Shown here: one piece after another, positions 32,273 through 40,854 of the stretch | Layout: the number at the start of each line of letters is the position of its first letter | How positions within the stretch are numbered: position 1 is the first letter of the stretch | NCBI RefSeq assembly: GCF_035989305.1 | Contig: NZ_CP108514.1 | Span: 5,061,501 to 5,125,500 of the forward strand | Direction: 5' to 3' | Source of the DNA: Streptomyces sp. NBC_01233 | Lineage (GTDB): Bacteria > Actinomycetota > Actinomycetes > Streptomycetales > Streptomycetaceae | DNA length: 64,000 nt | Made by a program: the position numbers and the translations under genes | The notes under the pieces: generated by a model | Told to the model about the DNA's origin: nothing | The model's database searches: none | What the model saw: the letters and a program-made list of their open reading frames with translations, nothing else

Positions 32273-34927
32273 TCACCCCTGGCGCTGCGCGTCCGGCACG
32301 TGGGCGAACAGGCACTGTGCCGACCGGCCCATGCGCTCCGTCTCCCACCCGGACCGGCGCATCCGATCCTCCAGGCAGTCCAGGGCGGCGCCGTGCAGCG
32401 GCGTGTCACGGCGGATGATCTCCCCGCCCTCCAGCCAGTAGATCGCGACCCGGCCCTGTCCGCGCGGGTTGACCATGTATCCGCGCACGTTGCGCTCCTG
32501 CTCGGTCGGCTCGCTGACGTCGTGGTGGTCGGTCATGCGGGCGGCGGCGAGGCCGGCGAGCGCGCGGCGCGCGGCCAGGACGTCCGGGTGCTCGGCGTCG
32601 CGGGGCACGCATCCCTCCGTGGCGCCGTCGTGCTGGACGATCGTGCCCTCCAGGACCCGCCGGGCCGGGGCGTTCTCGTGCGGGGTGCTGTCGCTCTCGC
32701 GCAGGGCGGCGAGGCCGCGGCGGATCTCGGCGACCGGGCGGGCGGCGAGCGCGGGCATCAGGTCGTGGCTCGTGGGGGCGAGGGTGCCGGCCTCGTGGTG
32801 GTCCAGGACGGCGCGCTCGGACTGCCACCGATACTCCGTGCCCACCTGGGAGATCAGGCGCCCGTGGGCGGTCACCCACCCGTAAGCGGACTGGGGGCCG
32901 TAGCCGGTGCGGAACGTCCAGCCGACCGGCCGGTCCTGGTCGACGGCGCCCACGGGCTGGAACACGGCGGAGGAGGCGTACGCGGCGCGGGCGGTGAGGC
33001 GGGCGACGGCCTCCTCCAGGACGGCGGCGCGGTGATCGGGGTTCAGGGCGTCCGGGTGGTCGCACACCCCACACAGGCGCTGGAACGGGACGCCGTCCGC
33101 TGCCTCGTCGCTGGACTCGACCGCGTACACCCCGCACTCCTGGCAGCGGACATCGTGGCGGCGCACGCGGTGCCGGTAGGTGATGCGGTCCTCCGTCGTG
33201 AACTGGACCGGGTAGGCGGCGCCGTCCAGGACCAGGTTCACGAAGTGCCGGTTCTCCGCTGCCTGGCAGTCCGTCACGGTGAACGTCTCGCCGTCCAGCT
33301 CCACGACGTCGCCGGGCTTGGCCGTGGCGGCGAGGAAGTCCGGGCGCGGCGGGTTGTAGCTGAACGCGGTGGTGTGGCGGCGGGTCAGCTCCTCGCGGTG
33401 CGCGCGGGGGGTCAGGAGGCTGCCGGGGCAGTGGCCCATGGTGCCGGGGGTGCGCTCGTGGACGTCCATGGTGCCGTCGGCGCGGGCCGGGGCCAGGTGG
33501 TCGGCGTAGCCACACAGGGCCTGGGGGCCCTTGTAGCCCTGGGGGGCGTGCAGCTCCAGTTCCCGGGCGTGCTCGCAGTCGGCGGCGATCCACTGGGCGC
33601 CGCCCTCCACGATCACCCGCAGGGGTTCGCCGGCGAACTCCGGGGCCATGGCGTCGACCGTGCGGGTCTTGCCGTCCGCGCACACGATCAGGTCGCCGGG
33701 CTTGAACGGGCCGGGCTGTCCGGGCTCGGCCATGCGCTCCGCGATGCGCTCGACGGTCGCCGGGGGCAGGGGAGCGCCGTGGCGGTGCGCCTCGGCGGCG
33801 CTGCGGTCGTCCATGGTCGCGCGGTAGGTGGCGCGGTCGGCGGTGGTCTTCTCCCGCTGGGCGGCGAGGGCGGCGGCGCGCTGGACGGCGGGGGAGGGGC
33901 GCTGCGCCTGCCGCTCGTCGGACAGGACGGCGGTCGGCAGCATGGCGGCGGCGTCCTCCCGGGTGGGCTCCAGGGCCATGGAGAACGTCCGGGCCAGGGT
34001 GATGAACCCGTACCGGGTGCGGCCGTGGGACTCGGCGCGGAAGGTGTACCCCAGGAGCGCGCCGGACGGGTCCTCGGCGGTCTGGAAGTCCTGGGCCGTG
34101 GTGTGGACCTGGTTCACGATGCCGCGCGCCTGGTCCGGCAGCAGGAGCGTGGTGTCACGGACGGGCGAGGGCTCGACCCAGGCGCGGAACAGGCACGGGC
34201 CGCCGTACGTCTCCATGCCGGTGATCGTCCAGCCCAGGGCCTCCAGCGCGCGGGCGGCGTTGCGCTCCGGGTCGTAGGGCATCTCCTCGTCCAGGACCGG
34301 AGTGGTCTGGCCCTCCTCGGTCACCGTGATGCGCTGGACGCGCTGCTCGCCGTCCAGGGTGGTCACGTAGTCCGCGAGGTAGCGGGGCGCGGCCGGAGCG
34401 GGTGCCGGGCCGTCCATCAGGCGCAGGTGGATTCGCAGGCCGTCGCGGTTGGTGTAGGTGGCGCCGGTGGCCCCGGAGAACAGCTCCGGGATCTCGCCCT
34501 GAGCGTATGCCTGCCGGAGTCGGGCGATCTCCGCCGCGCCCTCGGCCAGGGTCAGGTACGTGGTCGTGCCGTTCTCGGTGCGCCGGTAGTGCTGGGCGGC
34601 GGCCGGCGCCTCGTCGGTGTCGGGGGCGTACGCCTCGGCGAGCGCTTCGTCCAGGGCGAGGCGGCCGGGGTCGGCGGGGCGCGGCTTGCCGGTGAGGTGG
34701 GTGTAAAGGGCCCAGCCGAGCGGGGTCAGGTAGTAGCCGCCGTGGCCCCGCTCGTCGCGGCCCTCGCCGATCAGGCCGCGGCGGTGGATGGCTCCCAGGG
34801 TGCCGCCGCCCCTGCCCAGGTTCATGCGGGCCGTGCTGCCGTGCGGGTTGCGGTCACCCCAGAAGGTCAGGGCCTCGGTCATGCGGGGGGTCATGCCGGC
34901 TGCGATCTGGTCGAGCGTCTGGGCCAT
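32273..34927 (-). CDS. large multidomain early protein, 884 aa, unknown
   Basis: First gene after O8. The N-terminal ~75 residues look like a winged helix (TLGAIHRRGLIGEGRDERGHGGYYLTP). Several alpha/beta modules follow, with a KOW/SH3-like segment (FKPGDLIVCADGKTRTVDAM), a zinc-ribbon pair (CQECGVYAVE, CGVCDHP) and a PGDVVELDGETFTV barrel. The size and the modular build resemble polyvalent proteins of phages and conjugative elements. Specific activity not recognisable. Confidence 0.65.
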   Translation of the reverse strand: MAQTLDQIAAGMTPRMTEALTFWGDRNPHGSTARMNLGRGGGTLGAIHRRGLIGEGRDERGHGGYYLTPLGWALYTHLTGKPRPADPGRLALDEALAEAYAPDTDEAPAAAQHYRRTENGTTTYLTLAEGAAEIARLRQAYAQGEIPELFSGATGATYTNRDGLRIHLRLMDGPAPAPAAPRYLADYVTTLDGEQRVQRITVTEEGQTTPVLDEEMPYDPERNAARALEALGWTITGMETYGGPCLFRAWVEPSPVRDTTLLLPDQARGIVNQVHTTAQDFQTAEDPSGALLGYTFRAESHGRTRYGFITLARTFSMALEPTREDAAAMLPTAVLSDERQAQRPSPAVQRAAALAAQREKTTADRATYRATMDDRSAAEAHRHGAPLPPATVERIAERMAEPGQPGPFKPGDLIVCADGKTRTVDAMAPEFAGEPLRVIVEGGAQWIAADCEHARELELHAPQGYKGPQALCGYADHLAPARADGTMDVHERTPGTMGHCPGSLLTPRAHREELTRRHTTAFSYNPPRPDFLAATAKPGDVVELDGETFTVTDCQAAENRHFVNLVLDGAAYPVQFTTEDRITYRHRVRRHDVRCQECGVYAVESSDEAADGVPFQRLCGVCDHPDALNPDHRAAVLEEAVARLTARAAYASSAVFQPVGAVDQDRPVGWTFRTGYGPQSAYGWVTAHGRLISQVGTEYRWQSERAVLDHHEAGTLAPTSHDLMPALAARPVAEIRRGLAALRESDSTPHENAPARRVLEGTIVQHDGATEGCVPRDAEHPDVLAARRALAGLAAARMTDHHDVSEPTEQERNVRGYMVNPRGQGRVAIYWLEGGEIIRRDTPLHGAALDCLEDRMRRSGWETERMGRSAQCLFAHVPDAQRQG

Positions 34928-34980
34928 GGGGTCCTCCTCGGTGCGGGGGTGGGCTGTCCACCCGTCCAACACCCATAGGG

Positions 34981-35012
34981 TTGCACCACCATGTTGCGAT
35001 GTCAAGTTGCAA
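34981..35012 (-). promoter_or_regulatory. TTGCAA promoter/operator O8
   Basis: Hexamers at 34981 (TTGCAC), 34994 (TTGCGA) and 35007 (TTGCAA). TTGACA, 17-bp spacer, AACCCT. 54 bp before the ATG at 34927. Shares the gap with the divergent regulator gene. Confidence 0.85.
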
Positions 35013-35049
35013 CACGATGGGGTGCGCGACACGCGCTAGCGGTACCGCG

Positions 35050-35068
35050 TTGCAACCTGATGTGGCAC
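35050..35068 (+). promoter_or_regulatory. partial TTGCAA site before the divergent regulator (O9)
   Basis: TTGCAA at 35050 and a weak match (TGGCAC) 13 bp on, 28 bp before the ATG at 35078. Could allow autoregulation. Confidence 0.45.
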
Positions 35069-35077
35069 ACTGCGGGC

Positions 35078-35590
35078 ATGGCGACCCACGACCCCGCACC
35101 CACAGACGAGGCGGCAGCGAAAGCCGCAGTGGCCGAGCTGGACCGGCTGACGGCCGCGTTCCGCAAGGCTGAGGACGACCTGGAAAAGGCGCGCACGCCC
35201 GTGCACGAGGCGATCGTCAGGCACCTCCACGCGCGCAGCGCACCTCCCGGCCTGCTCGCGGACCACACCCCCTACGACCGCAACCACGTCGGCCGACTCG
35301 GCAAGGCGGCAGGCGTGCCCCCGCTGCGCGGGCCGAACGCTGCGCCGGCCCCGGAGTACAACGACGCCACCCAGGCCGCCGCCCTGGCCGAGCTGGACAA
35401 GCTGACGGCCGCGTTCCGGAAGGCGGAGGGCAAGGTCGAGGACGCGCGCAAGCCGCTCCACGAGGCGATCGCCCGGATCTACGCCGCGCGGACCCTGGGC
35501 CCCGGGGTGATCGCGGAGCACGTGCCGTACGACCGCAACCACGTCGGCAGGATCGTCAAGGCGGCCGGCGCCCCGCTCATCCGGGGCTGA
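35078..35590 (+). CDS. tandem-duplicated regulator candidate, 170 aa
   Basis: Two near-identical 70-residue units (residues about 17-85 and 101-170). Each has a helix LD(R/K)LTAAFRKAE, a second helix (P-H-E-A-I) and an HTH-like end PYDRNHVGR(L/I). It is the only plus-strand gene in the early region and is divergent from the 884-aa gene, sharing a gap with operators O8/O9. Two DNA-binding units in one chain would suit the direct hexamers 13 bp apart, so I infer that it controls the TTGCAA regulon. Direct evidence is absent. Confidence 0.72.
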   Translation: MATHDPAPTDEAAAKAAVAELDRLTAAFRKAEDDLEKARTPVHEAIVRHLHARSAPPGLLADHTPYDRNHVGRLGKAAGVPPLRGPNAAPAPEYNDATQAAALAELDKLTAAFRKAEGKVEDARKPLHEAIARIYAARTLGPGVIAEHVPYDRNHVGRIVKAAGAPLIRG

Positions 35591-35613
35591 GGACCAGCGG
35601 GGGAGGAGCCACG

Positions 35614-35646
35614 AGGGGCCGCGCACCGGGGAGTGCGCGGCCCCTT
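35614..35646. terminator. bidirectional terminator hairpin
   Basis: Arms AGGGGCCGCGCAC and GTGCGCGGCCCCTT between two convergent genes. Confidence 0.8.
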
Positions 35647-35660
35647 CGACGTCCCCGGAG

Positions 35661-35813
35661 TCAGCTCCGTCGCGGCTTGTCCGGGGCCGCGCTCTGGGCC
35701 GCGCCCTGGGCGGTGATCCGGGCGATGTCCACCTTTGCTCGCGCGACGAGGGCGACGACCGCGACCCCACACCCGCCGAGGAGCACCCACACGAAAGCCG
35801 TCGTCCCTGCCAT
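35661..35813 (-). CDS. small single-span membrane protein, 50 aa
   Basis: ATG 35813 with AGAGAGG upstream. An N-terminal membrane helix (TTAFVWVLLGGCGVAVVAL) precedes a short charged tail. Unknown, possibly an accessory membrane peptide. Confidence 0.55.
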   Translation of the reverse strand: MAGTTAFVWVLLGGCGVAVVALVARAKVDIARITAQGAAQSAAPDKPRRS

Positions 35814-35875
35814 GCCGTCCACCTCTCTGCCACCCACCGTGGGGGCCGGGAGCGTACCCGACCCCGGACGCGCGA

Positions 35876-35905
35876 GAGCCGCGCACAGCGGACCGTGCGC
35901 GGCTC
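35876..35905. terminator. hairpin terminator
   Basis: Arms GAGCCGCGCAC and GTGCGCGGCTC, just beyond the stop at 35921. Confidence 0.75.
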
Positions 35906-35920
35906 CCGGGACGGCGGGGT

Positions 35921-36103
35921 CTACCCGTGGCGGAACAGGATCAGGACGGCGATCACGAGGAACATGATCCCCCCGCCGATCCACTGGTTCCGGGGGATGT
36001 CGGCGAGGTCGGCCAGGCGGAACGGCTCGCGCTCCTCGGGCTGCGGCGCAGCGTGGGCGCAGCAGCAGCAGCGCGCCGGGTGAGCGTGCTGGTCGTGGCT
36101 CAT
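35921..36103 (-). CDS. cysteine-cluster membrane protein, 60 aa
   Basis: ATG 36103 with GGAGGGA upstream. The N-terminus has HPARCCCCAHAA, then a single membrane helix (GGGIMFLVIAVLILF). Four consecutive cysteines next to histidines suggest metal binding or disulfide/acyl anchoring. Unknown function. Confidence 0.6.
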   Translation of the reverse strand: MSHDQHAHPARCCCCAHAAPQPEEREPFRLADLADIPRNQWIGGGIMFLVIAVLILFRHG

Positions 36104-36192
36104 GGCCGTCCCTCCGTTGAATCCGATCACCCCCACTATGACCCACCTCCGTGATCCACTGCTACACCCCGTCCACATCCGGACACCCTGAG

Positions 36193-37638
36193 TCAGCCGC
36201 GCCAGTGCTCGATCCTCGACGCGGACGGCCCCCGCTCGGGGTCCGGGACGGACCGGAACCCGCGCGCCATCTCCTCTGCCGTCCACCTCTCCGCCCCCTC
36301 TCCGGCCCCTCTCCGCTGCTCTCCGCTCCCCGGAGAGTCCGCAGGTCGGGAGGGGTGGAGAGTGGGCGGAGAGTGGTCACCGGCCGCTCCTGGGGCCCCC
36401 TCTGGGGAGGGGAGTGGAGGGAGGTCTGTGCGGTGCACTCCGGCCCGCCCGGCGACCCCCCTCGCGCGGAACTTACGGGAGGGGTCGTAACCGGCCGCGA
36501 GGAGGTGCTCCCGCAGCTCCTTGTCGGTGGCCTGGGAGAGGCCGGGGAGGCCCTGCCGCATGAGGGGGCGCAGGTCCTCCAGGTGCACCCCGTTCTCGCC
36601 CCCGATCGCGGTCCGCAGGAGAGCGGTCAGGGGGTCCTCCAGCGGGGCCGCCTGGGGCTCCTCCTCGACGTCCTCGGGGGACTCTTCCGGGGCCTCCTCC
36701 TCGCCCTCGTCGGGGGTGCCTTCGGGGGTCTCGGCGGGGGTCTCGGCGGGGGGTGCCGGGCGACGGAACAGGCGGGTCGCCCAGGACGTGCGGGGAGCCT
36801 CGGCGGGGGCCTCCTTGGACACCTCGCCGGCCTCCTCGTAGGCGTCCTCCGGGGAGTCCTCGGCCGGGGCGGTCTTGCCCTTCGCGGGGGCCTGGTCGCC
36901 CTTGCCCTTCGCGGCCTTGCCCTTCCCGGCCTCCTTCTTCGTGGGTTTGCTCGGGGGAATCTCGATCGCGCCCGTGGCCGCCATGACGGTCGCGGCGAGC
37001 GCGACGGCGAAGGCGATCCAGGGGGCGTAGGCGTACTGGGTGGACAGCTTGGCGACGGCGTACACGAGGAAGGCGACGACGCCGAAGCGGGCCGCCAGGC
37101 TGCCGTGCTTGCCGTACTTCCCGGACAGCCACCCGGCGAGGAGGACCAGGAGCACGCGGAGGCCGCGGCCGTACCAGGCGAGCATCTGGCCGAGGTCGCG
37201 CAGCAGGCGGACGGTCGCGCGGAGCAGCGGGGGGCCGGCGACCTTCCCGGCCTCGACGGCGAGGGGGCCGAGCTCGCGGAGCGGGCGCGGGTCGACGTAC
37301 GGGCGGAGGTCCGGGACGGTCATGGCCCGCCTCGCCGGCGCCTCGTCGTCGTACTCCCCCGCGTCGTCCTCGACGTCCTGCGGGTCCTGGTCCTCGACGT
37401 CCCACTCCCCCGGCTCCTCGCCGGTGACGTCGTGGTCCTGGTCGTCGTCCTCGTCGGGGTCGGCAGGCTCGGGAGCTGCGGGTTCGGCGGGGAAGTCGAT
37501 GGGAGGGGCGGGGGCGGCGCCGTGGTCGGGCGCCGTGCGCGGCCCGATGACGGGGGCCGGGACCAGGACAGGCCGGTCCCCCGGCCCCGGAGCCTCGTCC
37601 GGCTCGGGGTCGGGGACGACGAACAGGTGCGCGCCCAT
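36193..37638 (-). CDS. membrane protein resembling plasmid-spread (Spd) proteins, 481 aa
   Basis: An acidic disordered N-terminus (about 1-110), a membrane domain with two to three helices (VLLVLLAGWLSG, VVAFLVYAVAKL, WIAFAVALAATVMAATG), then a Lys-rich and a Glu-rich linker. Near residue 355 comes DPLTALLRTAIGGENGVHLEDL, then GVAGRAGVHRTDL. The latter pair recalls the C-terminal winged helix of membrane proteins in Streptomyces conjugative plasmids. Last gene of the 41.4-36.2 kb operon, coupled TGATG to the gene before. Its 3' end carries a CTCTCCG repeat cluster. Confidence 0.6.
   Translation of the reverse strand: MGAHLFVVPDPEPDEAPGPGDRPVLVPAPVIGPRTAPDHGAAPAPPIDFPAEPAAPEPADPDEDDDQDHDVTGEEPGEWDVEDQDPQDVEDDAGEYDDEAPARRAMTVPDLRPYVDPRPLRELGPLAVEAGKVAGPPLLRATVRLLRDLGQMLAWYGRGLRVLLVLLAGWLSGKYGKHGSLAARFGVVAFLVYAVAKLSTQYAYAPWIAFAVALAATVMAATGAIEIPPSKPTKKEAGKGKAAKGKGDQAPAKGKTAPAEDSPEDAYEEAGEVSKEAPAEAPRTSWATRLFRRPAPPAETPAETPEGTPDEGEEEAPEESPEDVEEEPQAAPLEDPLTALLRTAIGGENGVHLEDLRPLMRQGLPGLSQATDKELREHLLAAGYDPSRKFRARGVAGRAGVHRTDLPPLPSPEGAPGAAGDHSPPTLHPSRPADSPGSGEQRRGAGEGAERWTAEEMARGFRSVPDPERGPSASRIEHWRG
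36287..36370. repeat. CTCTCCG/CGGAGAG repeat cluster inside a coding end
   Basis: At least four CTCTCCG and two CGGAGAG within about 85 bp at the 3' end of the 481-aa gene, giving a low-complexity tail in the protein. Could be protein-binding DNA or simple repeat expansion. Confidence 0.5.
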
Positions 37639-38045
37639 CAGGCGAAGCTCTGCATGATCGTGTCGATCTTCTCGGCGAGGAGGGAGTAGCCCCCGCCCGC
37701 GCCGGACGCGACGTACCAGAAGATGATGCCGATGACGGCCACCTGCCGGGTCGTGAGCTTCTTGTAGAGGATCACGCCGGTGAGGAACAGGGCGATGCCC
37801 GCCATGGTGGTGCCGGGGACGACGTCGCCGAACAGGCCGAGTCCGTCGTTGACGAGGCTGGACACGAGGTCGAAGGGCGTCCCGGCGGCCTTGTATGCGG
37901 CCCCGGCGACCATGGCCAGGATGAGGGTCCACCACCAGCCGAGGGGCTTGACCTTGCCGCCGGTGGACGTGCCGAAGATGAGGATGCCGGTCAGGCCGAG
38001 GGCGAGGCCGGCGGCGCCGAACGCGGGGATCAGGCTGCTGCTCAT
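37638..38045 (-). CDS. four-span membrane protein, 135 aa
   Basis: Hydrophobic spans at about residues 5-26, 34-54, 75-95 and 98-118, with few charges (GFLTGVILYKKL-like loops). The topology resembles small pilin/TrbC-type or holin-like proteins. The operon context favours a membrane complex with its neighbours. Not assignable to a family. Confidence 0.65.
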   Translation of the reverse strand: MSSSLIPAFGAAGLALGLTGILIFGTSTGGKVKPLGWWWTLILAMVAGAAYKAAGTPFDLVSSLVNDGLGLFGDVVPGTTMAGIALFLTGVILYKKLTTRQVAVIGIIFWYVASGAGGGYSLLAEKIDTIMQSFA

Positions 38046-38072
38046 GCTGCTTTCCGTTCAGGGGTGGGGTGG

Positions 38073-39149
38073 TCAGGCGGCCGGGGTGCCGTAGAGCAGG
38101 GCGCCGACGATCATGGAGACGGTGGGGATGCGGGTGAGCCAGGAGAAGACGGGGAACCAGCCGCGCGTGCGGTAGTCCAGGACCCAGATGCCGGCCGCGA
38201 CGCCGTACCAGACGCAGACGTAGAAGTCGGTCCAGGAGCTGTAGGTGTCCACGAGGTAGGCGACCTCAGCGGTGAAGAACTGGGGGACGCCCATGTAGAA
38301 CCCGGCCCCCAGGGCGGTGCCGTTGTAGAGCAGGTGCCGGGTCTTGCCGGACATCTGGCCCCAGACCTCGATCAGGGCCTTCTTCTTGGCGGTGGAGTCC
38401 TTGCCGTAGACGGGGCGGTTGTAGGACTTCTGGCCGGTCCCCCGGATGCCCTGGCCCCAGCGCTGCCGGATCGTGGGCGGGACCTTGTCGACGTCCTCGC
38501 CGTCCTGGTCCCCCTCGTTCTCGGGGTCCGCGTCGTCGTCCTTCGTGACGTCCTGGAGTTCGTCGTAGTCGTCGGGCAGGTCCAGCTTGGTCTCGCACTG
38601 GGTGCACCAGTAGGCGAGGAGCTGCCCGTTCACGGAGGACCGGACCTCTTCGGGGTCCGGGTGCTTGCAGGTGGGGGCGGGGACGTGATGGGGGACGCCG
38701 TTGATCCACTTGATGGAGCCGGTGGAGGCCGCGGCCGGGGGCTTTGCGAGGCGGTCCGGGAGGTCGGGGGTGACCTCGGTCTTGCAGTCCGGGCACCAGA
38801 AGGGGACCTGTTCGCCGGTGGAGAGGCGGAAGGTCCGCACGTTGGGGTGCTGGCAGGAGCTGGGGGCGGTGATGTCCTTGTCGCGCTCCCACCAGTGCGG
38901 GACGCGGTGCGCCGCGTTGGACCGGCCCGCCCCGTCCGCCGTCGTGGCGGACTGGGCGGGGATGGTCGGCGGCTCGGTGGGCATGGGCGGCGCCTCGGGC
39001 GCGGCCTCGTCGGCGGGGGTGTCCTCGTCCGTCTCCGGGGTGGCCGGGCGGCGGAACTGGAAGACGTCGCGCACGCGGAACGGGCGCGCCTCCTCCGCCG
39101 TGTCCGGGGCCTCGGTCTCGCCGGTCTGCTCCTCGGTGGTGTCGCTCAC
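38073..39149 (-). CDS. zinc-ribbon membrane protein, 358 aa
   Basis: GTG 39149 overlaps the preceding stop. A disordered N-terminus is followed by two similar zinc-ribbon-like units: CQHPNVRTFRLSTGEQVPFW(C..C) at about 98-121 and CKHPDPEEVRSSVNGQLLAYW(C..C) at about 160-185. Then come an acidic linker and a C-terminal domain with three to four membrane helices. The duplicated ribbons facing the cytoplasm could bind DNA or a partner. No family recognised. Confidence 0.65.
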   Translation of the reverse strand: MSDTTEEQTGETEAPDTAEEARPFRVRDVFQFRRPATPETDEDTPADEAAPEAPPMPTEPPTIPAQSATTADGAGRSNAAHRVPHWWERDKDITAPSSCQHPNVRTFRLSTGEQVPFWCPDCKTEVTPDLPDRLAKPPAAASTGSIKWINGVPHHVPAPTCKHPDPEEVRSSVNGQLLAYWCTQCETKLDLPDDYDELQDVTKDDDADPENEGDQDGEDVDKVPPTIRQRWGQGIRGTGQKSYNRPVYGKDSTAKKKALIEVWGQMSGKTRHLLYNGTALGAGFYMGVPQFFTAEVAYLVDTYSSWTDFYVCVWYGVAAGIWVLDYRTRGWFPVFSWLTRIPTVSMIVGALLYGTPAA

Positions 39150-39286
39150 CACGCCCCCCAGTTGATAAGGGCGATGACGAAGGCGACGAACGCGGTCAGT
39201 CCGCCGAGGAACCGGATGTCGCTGGGACGCGCGTACAGGGCGAGACCACATCCGGCGAGGCCGCCGGAGAGGACGAGGTAGATCAT
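39146..39286 (-). CDS. two-span membrane peptide, 46 aa
   Basis: ATG 39286 to TGA 39146, overlapping both neighbours by four bases. Two hydrophobic segments (MIYLVLSGGLAGCGLALYA, FLGGLTAFVAFVIALINW). Its place in a coupled membrane operon supports it as real. Confidence 0.65.
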   Translation of the reverse strand: MIYLVLSGGLAGCGLALYARPSDIRFLGGLTAFVAFVIALINWGAW

Positions 39287-40461
39287 GACGCCTGCTTCTT
39301 CCTGAGCTTGGCCTCGATACGGCGGCGCGTCCGGGGCACGGTGGTCTTGTTGGCGTCGTCCTGGCCGTGGGTGTCGTCCACGAGCTTGATCAGGGCCTCG
39401 TCGGTGATGTCGGGGTCCTGGGCCAGGGCGGCGCGGATGGTGTCGGACTTGAAGGGGCCGCCCACGGCGTGGATGGCCGGGGGCTGGACGGAGGGCGCGG
39501 TCGCCGGCGGAACGGGAGCCGCGGCCGGGGCTGCGGGAGCGGCGGCCGGGGCCTGCTGCTCCTCGCCCTGCTCCTCGACCGGAGGGACCGAAGGGACCGA
39601 AGGCGCGGAGATGGTGACGGGCGGTGCCGGGGCGACTACCGGGGCCGGGACCGGCGCGGGCGCCGGGGGCTGGACCACGGGCGCGGCCGGGACCTCGGCG
39701 ACTACCGGAGCCGGGGCCGGGGCGGCGACGGGCGCCGGGGTGGGCTCTGCAGCGGGCGCGGGGAGGCTGCTGCGCGCGGCCTCGGCGCTGCTGAGGATCG
39801 CGTCGGCGGCCTGGAACTCCGCTCCGCCGACGGCCCGCAGGTACGCGGCCCGGCGGTTGAGGCGGCGGACCCGGGCGCCGAGGAGCGCGCGGCCGGCGAG
39901 CTTCTGCTCCTGGTCCTGGACCCAGTGCGCGACACCCGCGTCGAGCGGGACCGCGTACTCACGCATCAGCAGCCACCACGAGCCCTTGGACACGAGGTCG
40001 ACGCACGCGCCGAAGGCGCCGGCCCACAGGGCGTCCTTCGTGTGCCCGTACGCCGCGACGGCGCACATGCTGAGCAGCAGGAAGAACCAGCCCGCGATCC
40101 TCGCGGGGCGGGCCCGGTCCGGGGCCGTCCTGTTCAGCCACTCGATCGCAAGGCAGAACATCCAGGCGACCGCGAACACGGAGCCCATGCCGTACGCGAC
40201 AAGGGAGGGGACCAGCGGGTCGAGGAGGCCGCCGAGGCTGGCCGTGCCGCCCGCGACCGCGACGGCGGTGAAGCCGATCGCGACGCCGGTGACGCCTCGG
40301 AGGATCAGGTCGTCCCACTCGCGCGGGGGGACCGGCTCCCAACCGTCGTACGGCACGCGGCGGGTGGAGGGGACGCCGTCGATGACGGTCGTCTCCGTCC
40401 GGTGCAGCCGGACCTTCCGGTACTTCACGCCCGGGATGCGCTGCTCGGTTGCCTCGTCCAT
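39283..40461 (-). CDS. membrane protein with four spans and Pro/Ala-rich tail, 392 aa
   Basis: The N-terminal 45 residues are charged, then come four membrane helices (about residues 55-165), a basic coiled segment and a 130-residue Pro/Ala-rich linker. The C-terminus looks like a winged helix (SDTIRAALAQDPDITDEALIKL, TTVPRTRRRIEAKLRKK). The build resembles SpdA/SpdB and DUF2637-type proteins of Streptomyces mobile elements, a weak assignment. Precedes four more membrane genes. Confidence 0.6.
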   Translation of the reverse strand: MDEATEQRIPGVKYRKVRLHRTETTVIDGVPSTRRVPYDGWEPVPPREWDDLILRGVTGVAIGFTAVAVAGGTASLGGLLDPLVPSLVAYGMGSVFAVAWMFCLAIEWLNRTAPDRARPARIAGWFFLLLSMCAVAAYGHTKDALWAGAFGACVDLVSKGSWWLLMREYAVPLDAGVAHWVQDQEQKLAGRALLGARVRRLNRRAAYLRAVGGAEFQAADAILSSAEAARSSLPAPAAEPTPAPVAAPAPAPVVAEVPAAPVVQPPAPAPVPAPVVAPAPPVTISAPSVPSVPPVEEQGEEQQAPAAAPAAPAAAPVPPATAPSVQPPAIHAVGGPFKSDTIRAALAQDPDITDEALIKLVDDTHGQDDANKTTVPRTRRRIEAKLRKKQAS

Positions 40462-40497
40462 GGGTGTTGCCTCTCTGTCGCGACACGGGGATGCCGA

Positions 40498-40532
40498 CCC
40501 GCCCCCGGAGGAAGGGGGGCGGGCCGGCGGTC
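40498..40532. terminator. hairpin within the membrane operon
   Basis: CCCGCCCCC and GGGGGGCGGG arms between the 65-aa gene and the 392-aa membrane gene. Possibly an attenuator. Confidence 0.45.
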
Positions 40533-40540
40533 GGGTGGCG

Positions 40541-40738
40541 CTACCTGGTGCGGCGGCGCTCCTCGGCCTCCCACGCCTCACCGGCGCGGGCGGCCTTCTT
40601 GACGCCCGCCTGCTGGCGGGCGCGCTGCTTGGCCTTCGCCTTGGCGTTGGCCTTCTCGGTGGCGGACTGCTGGCCCGCGTACCGGGTGGTGGCGAGGGCG
40701 CGGTCATTGCCGCCCTTGATCCAGGCGAGGGCCTTCAC
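40541..40738 (-). CDS. small basic coiled protein, 65 aa
   Basis: GTG start overlapping the previous stop. Lys/Ala/Arg-rich helix (EKANAKAKAKQRARQQAGVKK). Probably binds nucleic acid or acidic partners. Unknown. Confidence 0.6.
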   Translation of the reverse strand: MKALAWIKGGNDRALATTRYAGQQSATEKANAKAKAKQRARQQAGVKKAARAGEAWEAEERRRTR

Positions 40739-40854
40739 TGGTTCCCCCTCGCCTTGTCCTTGGCGACCTGGGCCGCGCGGTCGGCCTGGGCGCGCTGGAG
40801 GAGTTCGGCGGCCGTGGCCTTCGCGTCCTCGGTGACCGGGGTGGTGTTGGCCAT
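40735..40854 (-). CDS. short helical protein, 39 aa
   Basis: ATG 40854 overlaps the preceding stop. A single amphipathic helix rich in Ala, Lys and Gln. Its coupling to both neighbours supports expression. Confidence 0.55.
   Translation of the reverse strand: MANTTPVTEDAKATAAELLQRAQADRAAQVAKDKARGNQ

Noticed and set aside
19197..35012. TTGCAA repeats as a CRISPR or iteron array
   Set aside because: The sites are single promoter-linked units kilobases apart, each before a gene. No spacers or adjacent arrays.
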